Below, in pieces: positions 43,604-52,689 of a DNA stretch of 64,000 nt (the first letter of the stretch is position 1; every line of letters starts with the position of its first letter). Below the pieces are notes generated by a model that worked only from the letters and a program-made list of their open reading frames with translations, did no database searches and was not told where the DNA came from. Source of the stretch: Blastococcus aggregatus. Its GTDB lineage: Bacteria > Actinomycetota > Actinomycetes > Mycobacteriales > Geodermatophilaceae. The stretch lies in the NCBI RefSeq assembly GCF_900221005.1, contig NZ_OBQI01000003.1, positions 496,001-560,000 of the forward strand. Reading direction: 5' to 3'. A program made the position numbers and the translations under genes.

Positions 43604-44188
43604 TCATCCCGCTGCCCGCCCGAGCAGCCGGGCGGCGGCCGGGCGCAGCTCGCGCTCCAGCTCCCAGAGCCCCGCGGCCAGCCGCTGGCCGACCGCCTGC
43701 CGCGAGATGCCCAGCGCGGCGGCGGCCTCCGCCTGCGTCCGCCCCTCCTCGACCAGGCCGATGGCCTCCCACGCCTGCGGGCTGCGCCGCTCGACGAGGG
43801 CGGCCAGGGCGCTCAGCACCGCTTGCGCGTCCTCGGCGTCGGTCACGGCGGCCCCGCGCACCGCGACGCGTGCCGACCGCTGCTTGGCCGCCTCGACCGC
43901 GCGTCTCGCCGCGAGGAAGGCGGCCCCCGAGGCGGCCCGGGTGCTGGCCGGCAGGGGGGTCTGCACCGGACCGGCGCCGACGCCGACGCTCCAGGCGCCC
44001 TCGCGCAGCAGGTCCAGGACGACGCCGACGACGACGGCGGGGTCGTCGAGCAGGCCCTGGAACTCGTCGCCGGCGGTCCGTTCGAACGGCAGCAGTACGT
44101 CCGCGCCCTGCAGCCCCAGCAAGGCCTCATCGACACGGTCGGGACCACGTCGACTCGCTCGCTGGTCGACAGTCAGGACGAAGGGCAC
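43604..44188 (-). CDS. SatD-like protein with C-terminal helix-turn-helix
   Basis: A 194-residue protein. The N-terminal 100 residues resemble the SatD family (FVLTVDQRASRR at the start, then FERTAGDEFQGLLDDP). The C-terminal 60 residues form a sigma-70-region-4-like helix-turn-helix (AWEAIGLVEEGRTQAEAAAALGISRQAVGQRL). It is a probable DNA-binding protein; the target is unknown. The start at 44188 (GTG) gives the conserved beginning directly. Its neighbours on both sides are uncharacterised. Confidence 0.6.
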   Translation of the reverse strand: MPFVLTVDQRASRRGPDRVDEALLGLQGADVLLPFERTAGDEFQGLLDDPAVVVGVVLDLLREGAWSVGVGAGPVQTPLPASTRAASGAAFLAARRAVEAAKQRSARVAVRGAAVTDAEDAQAVLSALAALVERRSPQAWEAIGLVEEGRTQAEAAAALGISRQAVGQRLAAGLWELERELRPAAARLLGRAAG

Positions 44189-44237
44189 GCAACGAACCTA
44201 GATCGCTGCGGGATCCGACCGTCCCGATGCGGGGTCC

Positions 44238-44789
44238 TCACGTCCGGGCAGCCCATACGACCCCCGCCGCCGCAGCGGCCCACAAGAGGCTGGCCAAGGT
44301 CCCGATCATGAAGCGAGGACCGGCTACGGGCTTCTTCAGATCCTCCTGTCGCCCCCAGCTCTTCAGCAACAGCAGAGCCGCTACCCCCTCGGGCCAGGAG
44401 AAGCACAAGCATGCGTAGGTGACGAGGCGCTCCATCGGACCCAGCCATGCTGCGCCGACGAGTTCTCCTTGGTGCGCCATGCCGACTTCGGCGTGCGGCC
44501 AGGACGTATCTGCGAGTCGAAGTACGGACGTCGCGACGACCGCGCCACCGACCGTCGCGGCGATGCCGGCCGCGCTCACGACTCCCACGAGCGTGACTCG
44601 CGACAGCTCCTCGGCCCATACGGCCGCGAGAGCCGCCAGCCCCATGGCGACGACCATGACCGCGATGACAGCCGATTCCTGGACGACACATCCCCAGCGG
44701 CTCGTGCAGCGGCTCCTGTACTGGGCGAAGGACCGGAAGAAGAGCAACAAGGGCAGGACGGCAATGGCGACCGACGCCGAGAAGAGCAC
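44238..44789 (-). CDS. Hypothetical membrane protein of atypical composition
   Basis: A 183-residue protein with about four hydrophobic helices (residues 3-20, 38-60, 67-90 and near the C-terminus), otherwise unrecognised. The gene is visibly poorer in G+C than its surroundings and uses AT-ending codons more freely, which suggests transfer or relaxed selection. It sits between the SatD-like and PPOX genes on the same strand. Confidence 0.5.
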   Translation of the reverse strand: MLFSASVAIAVLPLLLFFRSFAQYRSRCTSRWGCVVQESAVIAVMVVAMGLAALAAVWAEELSRVTLVGVVSAAGIAATVGGAVVATSVLRLADTSWPHAEVGMAHQGELVGAAWLGPMERLVTYACLCFSWPEGVAALLLLKSWGRQEDLKKPVAGPRFMIGTLASLLWAAAAAGVVWAART

Positions 44790-44812
44790 CGGAGGATGCT
44801 AGCGAGCAAGCC

Positions 44813-45280
44813 TCAGAGCTTGTCGACGACGTCTGGCGGGAAGCCGCCCGTGGCGATCGGCCCCCAGCCCGTCGGCGTGATCCGCAGCAGCGACTTGCCC
44901 TGCCGGACCATCGCCGCGCGGTACTCGTCCCAGTCCGGGTGCTCCCCGCTGATGGCGCGGTAGTAGTCGACCAGCGGCTCCAGCGCCTCGGGCAGGTCGA
45001 GCACCTCGGCCTCGCCGTCGACCTGGACCCAGGGCCCGTCGAAGTCGTCGGACAGCACGCACAGCGACACCGTCGACGTCCGGCGGGCGTTGGCGACCTT
45101 CGCCCGCTGCGGATAGGTGGAGACGACGATGCGCCCCTCGCCGTCCACCCCGCAGGTCACGGGCGAGAGCTGCACCCCCGCCTCGCGGCGCCGGGTCAGC
45201 AGCACCGCCTTGTGGCGGGGTCGGAGGAACTCCAGGAGGGCATCGCGGTCGACACGGTCGGCAGTGGCGGTCCTCGGCAT
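44813..45280 (-). CDS. PPOX-class F420-dependent oxidoreductase (split-barrel flavin fold)
   Basis: A 155-residue split beta-barrel protein of the pyridoxamine-phosphate-oxidase-like superfamily. AVLLTRRREAGVQLSPVTCGVDGEGRIVVSTY and RAKVANARRTSTVSLCVL are typical of the actinobacterial F420-binding group (Rv1155-like). It probably reduces an unknown substrate with F420H2, or binds a flavin. The ATG at 45280 is the only good start. It is divergent from the AI-2E gene with 77 bases between. Confidence 0.78.
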   Translation of the reverse strand: MPRTATADRVDRDALLEFLRPRHKAVLLTRRREAGVQLSPVTCGVDGEGRIVVSTYPQRAKVANARRTSTVSLCVLSDDFDGPWVQVDGEAEVLDLPEALEPLVDYYRAISGEHPDWDEYRAAMVRQGKSLLRITPTGWGPIATGGFPPDVVDKL

Positions 45281-45357
45281 GACCCGACGCTACGACGCGG
45301 GTGTGACGAACGCCGTCCGGCCGGTCGGGACGGGCCGCGTGTGCTGTGATCACTGCC

Positions 45358-46704
45358 ATGAGGTTGCGTCTGCCCACTCTCAAGTTCGCGCCTCGAGGCG
45401 ACTCCGCCCCGGTCGGGACCGCGACCGAGCCGCCGCGTCCCCATCCGCACTCGTCGGGGGTCACGGCCGCGCCGGTCACCGACGCCGTCACCGGTGCGCC
45501 GGAGACCCAGGCGCCAGCCCCGGACCACGGCCGCGGCGCACGCCTGCAGGCCGCGTCACGCGTCCTGGCCACCGCCGCCGCGCAGTTCCTGCTCATCGCG
45601 GCCGCGCTCGTCCTCCTCGGGTACGTGCTGGGCAAGCTCTGGGTGATCCTGCTGCCGGTCGTCCTCGGCCTGCTCATCGCCACGGTGCTCTGGCCGCCCG
45701 TGCGATTCCTGCGCAGGCACGGCTGGCCGCCGGCGCTGGCGGCCGGCCTCGTGGTCATCGTCTTCCTCGGCGCGTTCGGCGGGCTCATCGCCGCGATCGC
45801 CCCGTCGGTCGCCGACCAGGTCGTGGAACTGGCCGACCAGGCGACCGCCGGTCTGCAGGACGTGCAGGAGTGGCTGACCGGCCCGCCGTTCAACCTGGGC
45901 GAGGACCAGCTCGGGGACGCCGTCGACTCCGCGATCAACTCGATCCAGGGCAACGCGCAGAACATCGCGGGCTACGCGGTGACCGGGGTCTCCGCCGTCG
46001 GCAACGGGCTGATCAACCTGGTCCTGGCGCTCGTCCTCTGCTTCTTCTTCCTCAAGGACGGCACCCGCTGGGTCCCGTGGCTGGCCGCGCAGACGGGCCC
46101 GCGGGCGGGCCGGCACGTGGCCGCGCTGTCGAACAAGACCTGGTCGACCCTGTCGGAGTTCATCCGCCAGCAGGCGCTGGTCGGCTTCATCGACGCGTTC
46201 TTCATCGGCATCGGCCTGTGGATCTTCGATGTGCCGCTGATCCTGCCGCTGGCCGTGCTGACCTTCTTCGGCGCCTTCATCCCGATCATCGGTGCCTTCG
46301 TCGCCGGCGCGTTCGCCGTCCTCATCGCCCTCGTCGACGAGGGCCTCACCACCGCCCTGATCATCTTCGGCATCGTGCTGCTGGTGCAGCAGATCGAGGG
46401 CAACGTGCTGCAGCCGATCATCCAGGGGCGCGGGTTCAACCTGCACGCCGGCGTGGTGATCCTGGCGGTCACCGCGGGCAGCAGCCTCTCCGGGATCATC
46501 GGCGCCTTCCTCGCCGTCCCGGTGACCGCGCTCATCGCCGTCGTCTACCGGTACGTCCGTGACGAGCTGGACGGGCGACATCCCGAGGTCACCGGCGACG
46601 GCACGCGTGCCAGGCTCGAGGGCGATCAGCACGGCACGCAGCTGCAGGACGAGCCGGCGCCGCCGGACGCCGAGATCCCGACCGGGTCCGCCACCTCCGC
46701 CTGA
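45358..46704 (+). CDS. AI-2E/UPF0118 (PerM-like) family membrane transporter 2
   Basis: A 448-residue protein with about eight membrane helices after a 75-residue cytosolic N-terminus, and an acidic C-terminal tail. The conserved C-terminal helices contain FFGAFIPIIGAFVAGAFAVL and EGNVLQPIIQGRGFNLH. It belongs to the same family as the gene at 11469-12890, but is much diverged from it. ATG 45358 and an in-frame GTG 45346 are both possible, neither with a clear ribosome site. Transport substrate unknown. Confidence 0.78.
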   Translation: MRLRLPTLKFAPRGDSAPVGTATEPPRPHPHSSGVTAAPVTDAVTGAPETQAPAPDHGRGARLQAASRVLATAAAQFLLIAAALVLLGYVLGKLWVILLPVVLGLLIATVLWPPVRFLRRHGWPPALAAGLVVIVFLGAFGGLIAAIAPSVADQVVELADQATAGLQDVQEWLTGPPFNLGEDQLGDAVDSAINSIQGNAQNIAGYAVTGVSAVGNGLINLVLALVLCFFFLKDGTRWVPWLAAQTGPRAGRHVAALSNKTWSTLSEFIRQQALVGFIDAFFIGIGLWIFDVPLILPLAVLTFFGAFIPIIGAFVAGAFAVLIALVDEGLTTALIIFGIVLLVQQIEGNVLQPIIQGRGFNLHAGVVILAVTAGSSLSGIIGAFLAVPVTALIAVVYRYVRDELDGRHPEVTGDGTRARLEGDQHGTQLQDEPAPPDAEIPTGSATSA

Positions 46705-46790
46705 CCCCCGTGGGGAGGCGTCCCGGGAATGTGCCGGGGCGCCGCAGGGCTGCACCAGCAAGCCGTCGTTTTCCGTCGAGAGGACCACCC

Positions 46791-47753
46791 GTGACCCAGC
46801 GACCCGAGGACCTCGTCGAGCTCCTCCCCGGGGCGGATCGCTTCCTCGCCCGCGAGGAGGCGGTGGCCGGTGACCCGGCCCGCCGCCAGGGGCTGGTGCT
46901 CGTGCACGACGTCGCCGGCGACTTCGACGCCGCCTCCGCGGGCGCGATGGCCGGCTCGCACCTGCTCGCGGGGCTGCCGCACGAGGTGATCGCCCGCTTC
47001 GACGCCGACGCGCTGGTGGACTACCGGGCCCACCGGCCACGGATCACCTTCAGCGGCGACCGCTACGAGACCTTCCTGGCACCGCAGATCCAGCTCTACG
47101 CCGTCGAGGACGACGCGGGGACGCCGTTCCTGCTGCTGCACGGCGCGGAGCCGGACTACCAGTGGGAGCGCTTCGTCGCCGCCGTCATCCAGCTCGTCGA
47201 GCGGCTCGGGGTCACCTCGGTGCTCGCGCTGCAGGCCATCCCCATGCCCGTGCCGCACACCCGGCCGGTCACCGTCACCGCGCACGCCACGCGCCGCGCG
47301 CTGATCGCGCAGTACCCCGTCTACTGGGGCGAGATGCGGATCCCGGGCAGCGTCGCCGCGCTCCTGGAGATCCGGCTCGGCGAGGCCGGCGTCGACGCGC
47401 TCGGGGTGGCTGCGCACGTGCCGCACTACCTCTCCCAGGCCACGTACCCGGCCGCCTCGCTCACGCTCGTGGAGCACCTGGAGCAGCTCACCGGGCTGCA
47501 CGTGCCGACCGAGTCGCTGCGCGAGGCCGCCGAGGCCCACCGCACGGAGGTCGACGAGCAGATCGCCCGGTCGACGGAGAACACCGCGGTCGTGGCGGCC
47601 CTCGAGCAGCAGTACGACGCCTTCACCACCGCCCGCGAGAACAGCGACCTGCTGAGCACCGAGGGCGCGGTGCCGACGGCGGAGGAGATCGGCGCGGAGT
47701 TCGAGCGGTTCCTGGCCGACCAGGACCGCAAGCACCCCCGTGGCGGCGAGTGA
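46791..47753 (+). CDS. PAC2 family protein
   Basis: A 320-residue protein of the PAC2 family, named after a proteasome assembly chaperone; the actinobacterial members have no settled function. The core VLVHDVAGDFDAASAGAMAG, YQLYAVEDD-type strand and the ALQAIPMPVPHTRP loop are characteristic. GTG 46791 follows GAGAGGA. Its 3' end overlaps the PabB-PabC gene by 14 bases, which links the two translationally, though no functional link is known. Confidence 0.8.
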   Translation: MTQRPEDLVELLPGADRFLAREEAVAGDPARRQGLVLVHDVAGDFDAASAGAMAGSHLLAGLPHEVIARFDADALVDYRAHRPRITFSGDRYETFLAPQIQLYAVEDDAGTPFLLLHGAEPDYQWERFVAAVIQLVERLGVTSVLALQAIPMPVPHTRPVTVTAHATRRALIAQYPVYWGEMRIPGSVAALLEIRLGEAGVDALGVAAHVPHYLSQATYPAASLTLVEHLEQLTGLHVPTESLREAAEAHRTEVDEQIARSTENTAVVAALEQQYDAFTTARENSDLLSTEGAVPTAEEIGAEFERFLADQDRKHPRGGE

Positions 47754-49536
47754 CCCGGCCCTGGACGACTCCGGGCTGACCGACCGGGTATCCGGCCGGT
47801 TCGACGACCTCGTCGCCGGTTCCGCCCTCGCCTTCCCGCGCGCGGACCGGGTGCTGGTCGCCCGCGAACCGGCCGAGGTGGCTCCTCTCCTCGCCGAGGT
47901 CGAGCGGGCGACCGCCGGCGGGGCGTGGGCCTTCGGCTACCTGGCGTACGAGGCCGCGGTCGGCCTCGACCCGGGCCTCGCGGTCCCGCGCCGGCCCCCG
48001 GGCGAGACGCTGCCCCTGGCGGTCTTCGGGCTGACCGGCGAGGTGACCACTCCCCCGCCGATCGGTCCTCCGCCGGGCCGGGCGCGCGACTACACGGCGG
48101 GCCCCTGGCGGCGCGGCTGGACGCCGGAGGGCCACCGGGACGCCGTCGGCCCCGTCCGGGCCTCGATCGCCGCCGGGGACGCCTACCAGCTGAACCTGAC
48201 GGTGCGGATGCACGCTCCGGTGACCGGCGACCTCGAGCAGCTCTACGCCGATCTGGCCCACCGGCAGCGCGGCTCCTGGGCGGCCTACCTCGATGTCGGC
48301 AGCCACGTCGTCGTCAGCGCCAGCCCCGAGCTCTTCCTCGACTGGACCGGCGACCTGCTGCGCACCCGCCCGATGAAGGGCACCGCGCGCCGGGGCGCCA
48401 CGCCCGCCGAGGACGACGTCGCGCGCCGGGCGCTGCTGGCCAGCGACAAGGAGCGCGCCGAGAACCTGATGATCGTCGACCTGCTGCGCAACGACCTGGG
48501 CCGGATCGCCGAGGTGGGCAGCGTCGAGGTGCCCACGCTGTTCCGCGCCGAGCGCTACGAGACGGTCTGGCAGCTCACCTCCGACGTCACCGCGCGGCCC
48601 CGGCCGGACGTCGGGCTGGTCGAGGTGTTCCGCGCCCTGTTCCCCTCGGGCTCGGTGACCGGCGCCCCGAAGCAGCGGGCGATGGAGCTGATCCGGGAGC
48701 TCGAGCCCGAGCCACGCGGGGTCTACTGCGGCGCGATCGGCGTGGTCGCGCCGCCCGGGCAGGCCTTCCGCGCCCGCTTCTCGGTGGCGATCCGGACCGT
48801 CACCGTGGAGCGGGCCACCGGGATCGCCGTCTACGGCACCGGCGGGGGCATCACCTGGGCCTCGGACGCCGCCGCCGAGCACGACGAACTGCTGGCGAAG
48901 GCCGCGATCCTCACCGAGCCCTACGAGGAGTTCGCGCTGCTGGAGACGATGGCCCGGACGCCCGGCGGCGGGCTGCGCAACCTGGAGCGGCACCTGGCCC
49001 GGCTGGCCGGCTCCGCCACCTGGGCCGGCTTCCCGCTCGACCTCGCCGTCGCCCGCCGACGCCTGGCCGAGGTGGCCGCCGAACCGGGCCCGGCGCGCGT
49101 GCGCCTCGTCCTGCGACGCGGCGGTGAGCTGGAGGTCCAGACCGGGCCGCCGCCGGTGCCGGCCACCGGTCCCGTGCGGCTGGCCGTCGACGACGTCCCC
49201 GTGGACGCCGACGACGTCTGGCTGCGGCACAAGACGACCCGGCGGACCGTGTACGGAGAGCGGGCGGCCCGGTGGCCCGACGCCGACGACGTCGTCCTCG
49301 TCTCCTCCCGCGGCGAGGTGACCGAGACGACCATCGCGAATCTGGCCGTCCGCCTCGACGGGCGCTGGTGGACCCCGCCGGTCTCGGCCGGATGCCTGCC
49401 CGGCGTCGAGCGCGGCCGGCTGGTCGACGAGGGCGTGCTGCACGAGCGCCGGCTCACCCCGGCGGACCTGACCGCGGCCGAGGGCCTCGCCGTCGTCAAC
49501 TCCCTGCGCGGCTGGAGGAGTGCGGAACTGCTGTAA
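47740..49536 (+). CDS. pabBC: Bifunctional aminodeoxychorismate synthase component I / aminodeoxychorismate lyase
   Basis: A 598-residue fusion for p-aminobenzoate (folate) synthesis. Residues about 1-395 are PabB: AGDAYQLNLTVRM, LRTRPMKGTARRG, AENLMIVDLLRNDLGRIAEVGSV, GSVTGAPKQRAMELI and YCGAIGV are chorismate-binding signatures. Residues about 400-598 are a PabC-like PLP fold type IV lyase (RNLERHLARL near its start, the Lys in WLRHKTTRR, EVTETTIANL at the end). One protein thus turns chorismate plus ammonia into p-aminobenzoate, needing only a glutamine amidotransferase (PabA) from elsewhere. It starts with GTG inside the PAC2 gene. Confidence 0.9.
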   Translation: MAASDPALDDSGLTDRVSGRFDDLVAGSALAFPRADRVLVAREPAEVAPLLAEVERATAGGAWAFGYLAYEAAVGLDPGLAVPRRPPGETLPLAVFGLTGEVTTPPPIGPPPGRARDYTAGPWRRGWTPEGHRDAVGPVRASIAAGDAYQLNLTVRMHAPVTGDLEQLYADLAHRQRGSWAAYLDVGSHVVVSASPELFLDWTGDLLRTRPMKGTARRGATPAEDDVARRALLASDKERAENLMIVDLLRNDLGRIAEVGSVEVPTLFRAERYETVWQLTSDVTARPRPDVGLVEVFRALFPSGSVTGAPKQRAMELIRELEPEPRGVYCGAIGVVAPPGQAFRARFSVAIRTVTVERATGIAVYGTGGGITWASDAAAEHDELLAKAAILTEPYEEFALLETMARTPGGGLRNLERHLARLAGSATWAGFPLDLAVARRRLAEVAAEPGPARVRLVLRRGGELEVQTGPPPVPATGPVRLAVDDVPVDADDVWLRHKTTRRTVYGERAARWPDADDVVLVSSRGEVTETTIANLAVRLDGRWWTPPVSAGCLPGVERGRLVDEGVLHERRLTPADLTAAEGLAVVNSLRGWRSAELL

Positions 49537-49542
49537 CGGCAA

Positions 49543-49573
49543 CAGGCCGCGACCGGATCCCGGTCGCGGCCTG
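49543..49573. terminator. Bidirectional terminator between pabBC and catalase
   Basis: A 14-bp perfect stem (CAGGCCGCGACCGG) with an ATC loop, 6 bases after pabBC and 20 after katA. Confidence 0.7.
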
Positions 49574-49592
49574 CCGCGGTGTGCGGTGCTGC

Positions 49593-51260
49593 CTACGTCG
49601 CGAGGACGTCCCGCTCGTTCGGCACGCAGTGGGTCATGACCAGGCCGGTCACGTCCCGCGGGCCGTTCTTGCCGAGGTTGGCCGCGCGCTGCAGCTCGGC
49701 CTCGGTGAGGGTCTGCGTCTGCAGCGGCGCCAGGCCGCGGACGTCGTCGGCGGAGATGCCGATGCCGTCGCCGACGCGCTGGCCGAGCTCGTCCTCGGCC
49801 ATGAACAGGTGCCAGATCATCCGCTCCTGGATCGGCCGGTCGCACTGGGAGAGGCCGTCGATCAGGTTGGCGACCAGCTCGTCCTTCTCCCACTGCTCCG
49901 ACAGCAGGTAGCGCTGGCCGGCCTGCGTGTAGTCGTCGGTGCGCGGGATCCGCTTGCGGGTGACCCGGCCGGTGATGACCGGCCCCTGCTCGTCGTGCGT
50001 CGGGTACTCGGCCTCGCGGAGCCCGCCGGTGATCGAGGGCTCGTAGTTCACGTGCGGGTTCTGGCCCGGGGCGAGGTCGACGCCGTAGGACATCTGCCCG
50101 TCGCGCTGGTTGGTGTGGACCTTCGCGTTCTTGGCCGAGTTCACCGGCAGCTGGAGGTAGTTCGGGCCGACGCGGTAGCGCTGGGTGTCGGAGTAGGAGA
50201 ACGTCCGGCCGACGAGCATCTTGTCGTCGGAGAAGTCCAGCCCGTCGACCAGCACGCCGGTGCCGAAGGCGATCTGCTCGCTCTCGTCGAAGAAGTTCTC
50301 CGGGGCGCGGTTCAGCGTCATCGTGCCGACCTTGCGCAGCGGGAAGTCGTTCTCCGGCCACGTCTTGGTGTCGTCGAGCGGGTCGAAGTCGAGCTCGGGG
50401 TGCTCGTCGTCGCTCATGATCTGCACGTGCAGGTCCCAGGACGGGTACTCGCCGCGCTCGATGGCCTCGTAGAGGTCCTTCGTGTGGACGCCCAGGTCCT
50501 TGCCCTGGGCGATCTCGGCATCCTCCGCGGTCCAGGACTTCACGGCCTGCTGGGGCAGCCAGTGGTACTTGACCAGCACGGTCTCGCCCTGGGCGTTGAC
50601 CCACTTGTAGGTGTTGACGCCGAAGCCCTGCATGTTCCGGTAGCTGGCGGGGATGCCGCGCGGGCCGAGGACGAGGGTGATCATGTGCATCGCCTCGGGC
50701 GACTGCGACCAGAAGTCGAAGACCCGGTTGGCGACCTGCCGGTCGAAGTTCACCGGGTCCGGCTTCTGCGAGTGGATGAAGTCGGGGAACTTGATCGCGT
50801 CCCGGATGAAGAAGACACCGAGGTTGTTGCCGACGAGGTCCCAGTTGCCGTCCTCGGTGTAGAACTTCACCGCGAAGCCGCGCGGGTCGCGCGCCGCCTC
50901 GGAGGAGTCCCGGCCACCGGCCACGGTGGAGAAGCGCAGGGCGACCTCGGTCTCCTTGCCCTTCTCCTGGAAGAGCTTGGCGCGGGTGTACCTGCTGATG
51001 GGCTCGTCGCCGACGGTGCCGTCGGCGACGAAGACGCCGAACGCGGTGGCGCCACGGGCGTGCACGACGCGCTCCGGGATGCGCTCCCGGTCGAAGTGGC
51101 TGATCTTCTCGAGGAACTGGTAGTTCTCCAGGGTGGCCGGGCCGCGTGCGCCCACCGTCCGCTGGTTCTGGTTGTCGTAGACCGGGTGGCCCTGACGGTT
51201 GGTCAGGACGGCGCGGTCGGCCTCGCTCGGAGCCGGTCCCTGCGATGCGACATCGGTCAT
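49593..51260 (-). CDS. katA: Monofunctional haem catalase
   Basis: A 555-residue clade-3/2-like small-subunit catalase that converts hydrogen peroxide to water and oxygen. Key parts are the distal His in [35 protein letters not shown]-type residues with the distal Asn ([13 protein letters not shown]), and the proximal haem Tyr in [19 protein letters not shown] 51260 has AGGAGGAG before it, lying inside the 3' end of the Fur-type regulator gene, whose stop overlaps this start (ATGA). Such fur-kat pairs are peroxide-responsive. Confidence 0.95.
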   Translation of the reverse strand: MTDVASQGPAPSEADRAVLTNRQGHPVYDNQNQRTVGARGPATLENYQFLEKISHFDRERIPERVVHARGATAFGVFVADGTVGDEPISRYTRAKLFQEKGKETEVALRFSTVAGGRDSSEAARDPRGFAVKFYTEDGNWDLVGNNLGVFFIRDAIKFPDFIHSQKPDPVNFDRQVANRVFDFWSQSPEAMHMITLVLGPRGIPASYRNMQGFGVNTYKWVNAQGETVLVKYHWLPQQAVKSWTAEDAEIAQGKDLGVHTKDLYEAIERGEYPSWDLHVQIMSDDEHPELDFDPLDDTKTWPENDFPLRKVGTMTLNRAPENFFDESEQIAFGTGVLVDGLDFSDDKMLVGRTFSYSDTQRYRVGPNYLQLPVNSAKNAKVHTNQRDGQMSYGVDLAPGQNPHVNYEPSITGGLREAEYPTHDEQGPVITGRVTRKRIPRTDDYTQAGQRYLLSEQWEKDELVANLIDGLSQCDRPIQERMIWHLFMAEDELGQRVGDGIGISADDVRGLAPLQTQTLTEAELQRAANLGKNGPRDVTGLVMTHCVPNERDVLAT

Positions 51261-51712
51261 GTGGATGCTCCTCCTACTGTTTCGGACTCTTCTGCTGCCT
51301 GTCCGTGGCAGCGGCGACACAGCCCCCAGAACACGACCTCGGCCTCGTCGACGACGAAGCCGGCCGTGTCCGAGGGGCTCAGGCACGGGGCGGCGCCGAC
51401 GGCGCAGTCGACGTCGGCGACCGCGCCGCACGAACGGCAGACCAGGTGGTGGTGGTTGTCGCCCACCCGCAACTCGAAGAGCGCGGGCGCGCCGGCGGGC
51501 TCGATCCGCCGGGCGAGCCCCACGGAGACCAGGGCCTCGAGCACGCCGTACACGGTCTGGGGGGACAGCGTCGGGTGCTGGGCCCGGGCGCCGGTGACGA
51601 TCGTGTCGGCATCGGCGTGGGGGTGTGCGGAGAGGACGTCGAGCACCGACAGCCGGGGCCGGGTGACGCGCAGCCCCGCCTCCCGCAGCCGGTGCGTCCA
51701 GGTCGTCTCCAT
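51257..51712 (-). CDS. Fur/PerR family regulator (CatR/FurA-like) of catalase
   Basis: A 151-residue Fur-family repressor. The winged helix covers about residues 12-80 ([22 protein letters not shown]). [10 protein letters not shown] and the later CRRC carry the Cys pairs of the structural zinc, and His residues in NHHHL serve the regulatory metal site. Overlap with katA shows co-transcription, so it is most likely a peroxide-sensing autorepressor like CatR of Streptomyces. A 25-bp dyad at 51731-51755, 19 bases before the ATG at 51712, is its probable operator. Confidence 0.88.
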   Translation of the reverse strand: METTWTHRLREAGLRVTRPRLSVLDVLSAHPHADADTIVTGARAQHPTLSPQTVYGVLEALVSVGLARRIEPAGAPALFELRVGDNHHHLVCRSCGAVADVDCAVGAAPCLSPSDTAGFVVDEAEVVFWGLCRRCHGQAAEESETVGGAST

Positions 51713-51730
51713 CGGGTCCCACTCAACCCC

Positions 51731-51755
51731 CTTGTTTTGAACGAGTCAAATCAAG
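51731..51755. promoter_or_regulatory. Fur/PerR-type operator before the fur-katA operon
   Basis: CTTGTTTTGA-ACGAG-TCAAATCAAG: ten-base arms with a single mismatch, in an AT-rich island unusual for this genome. Position and form fit an autorepressor box. Confidence 0.7.
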
Positions 51756-51765
51756 GGTGAGAGCC

Positions 51766-52668
51766 TCAGGCGAAGACGATGGTGCGCGGGCCCTCGACGA
51801 TGACGCGGTCCTCCACGTGCCAGGTCACGGCCTGGGCCAGCACCTGCCGCTCGACGTAGCGGCCGACGCGGCGCATGTCCTCGACCGTGGCGCGGTGGTC
51901 GACGCGGGCGACCTCCTGCTCGATGATCGGGCCGGCGTCGAGCTCGGGGGTCACGTAGTGCGCCGTCGCCCCGATCAGCTTGACGCCGCGGTCGTGCGCC
52001 GCCTGGTAGGGGTTCGCGCCGACGAACGCCGGCAGGAAGCTGTGGTGGATGTTGATCAGCCGCTCCGGGAACCGGCTGCAGAAGTCGGCCGACACGATCT
52101 GCATGTACCGGGCCAGGACGACCAGGTCGACGTCGCCGATCAGCTCCAGCGCCCGCGCCTCGGCGTCGGCCTTCGTCGCCGGCGTCACCGGGACGTGGTG
52201 GAACGGGATGCCGGCGGCGGCGGCGACCGGCGCCAGGTCGGGGTGGTTGGAGAGCACCGCGACGATGTCGGCCCGCAGGTCGCCGGCGCGCACCCGGTAG
52301 ATCAGCTCCTGCAGCACGTGGTCGGCGCGGCTGACGAACACCGCGACGGTCGGCCGGTGCGCGGCCTCGGTGAGCCGCCAGGTCAGCTCCCACTCCCCCG
52401 CCACCGCGGCCAGCCGGGCCTCGAGCTCGGCCCGGCGGGACGCCAGCCCGGCCAGAACGAACTCCAGCCGCAGCGTGAAGGTGCCGCCGCTGGGGTCCGA
52501 CGAGTGCTGCTGGGAGTCGGTGATGTTGGCGCCGAGCTCGGTGAGCAGCCCGCTGAGCAGGTGCACGATCCCGGGCCGGTCAGGGCAGCGGACGACCAGC
52601 CGCCCGAGGTCGTCGGTGCTGGGATCGGGCGTGGTGGACATGCCGGCAAGCGTGGCAGAAACGGCCAT
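51766..52668 (-). CDS. purU: Formyltetrahydrofolate deformylase
   Basis: PurU hydrolyses 10-formyl-tetrahydrofolate to formate and tetrahydrofolate, feeding purine synthesis and balancing one-carbon units. The N-terminal ACT domain (VVRCPDRPGIVHLLSGLLTELGANITD) is followed by the formyltransferase fold: VLSNHPDL, INIHHSFLPAF and GATAHYVTPELDAGPIIEQ with the catalytic Asn/His/Asp set. ATG 52668 has GAGGG at five bases; ATG 52641 is the alternative and gives 291 residues. The gene lies alone between the NHEJ operon and fur-katA. Confidence 0.93.
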   Translation of the reverse strand: MAVSATLAGMSTTPDPSTDDLGRLVVRCPDRPGIVHLLSGLLTELGANITDSQQHSSDPSGGTFTLRLEFVLAGLASRRAELEARLAAVAGEWELTWRLTEAAHRPTVAVFVSRADHVLQELIYRVRAGDLRADIVAVLSNHPDLAPVAAAAGIPFHHVPVTPATKADAEARALELIGDVDLVVLARYMQIVSADFCSRFPERLINIHHSFLPAFVGANPYQAAHDRGVKLIGATAHYVTPELDAGPIIEQEVARVDHRATVEDMRRVGRYVERQVLAQAVTWHVEDRVIVEGPRTIVFA

Positions 52669-52689
52669 TTCCGCCCTCACCCAGGGGGG

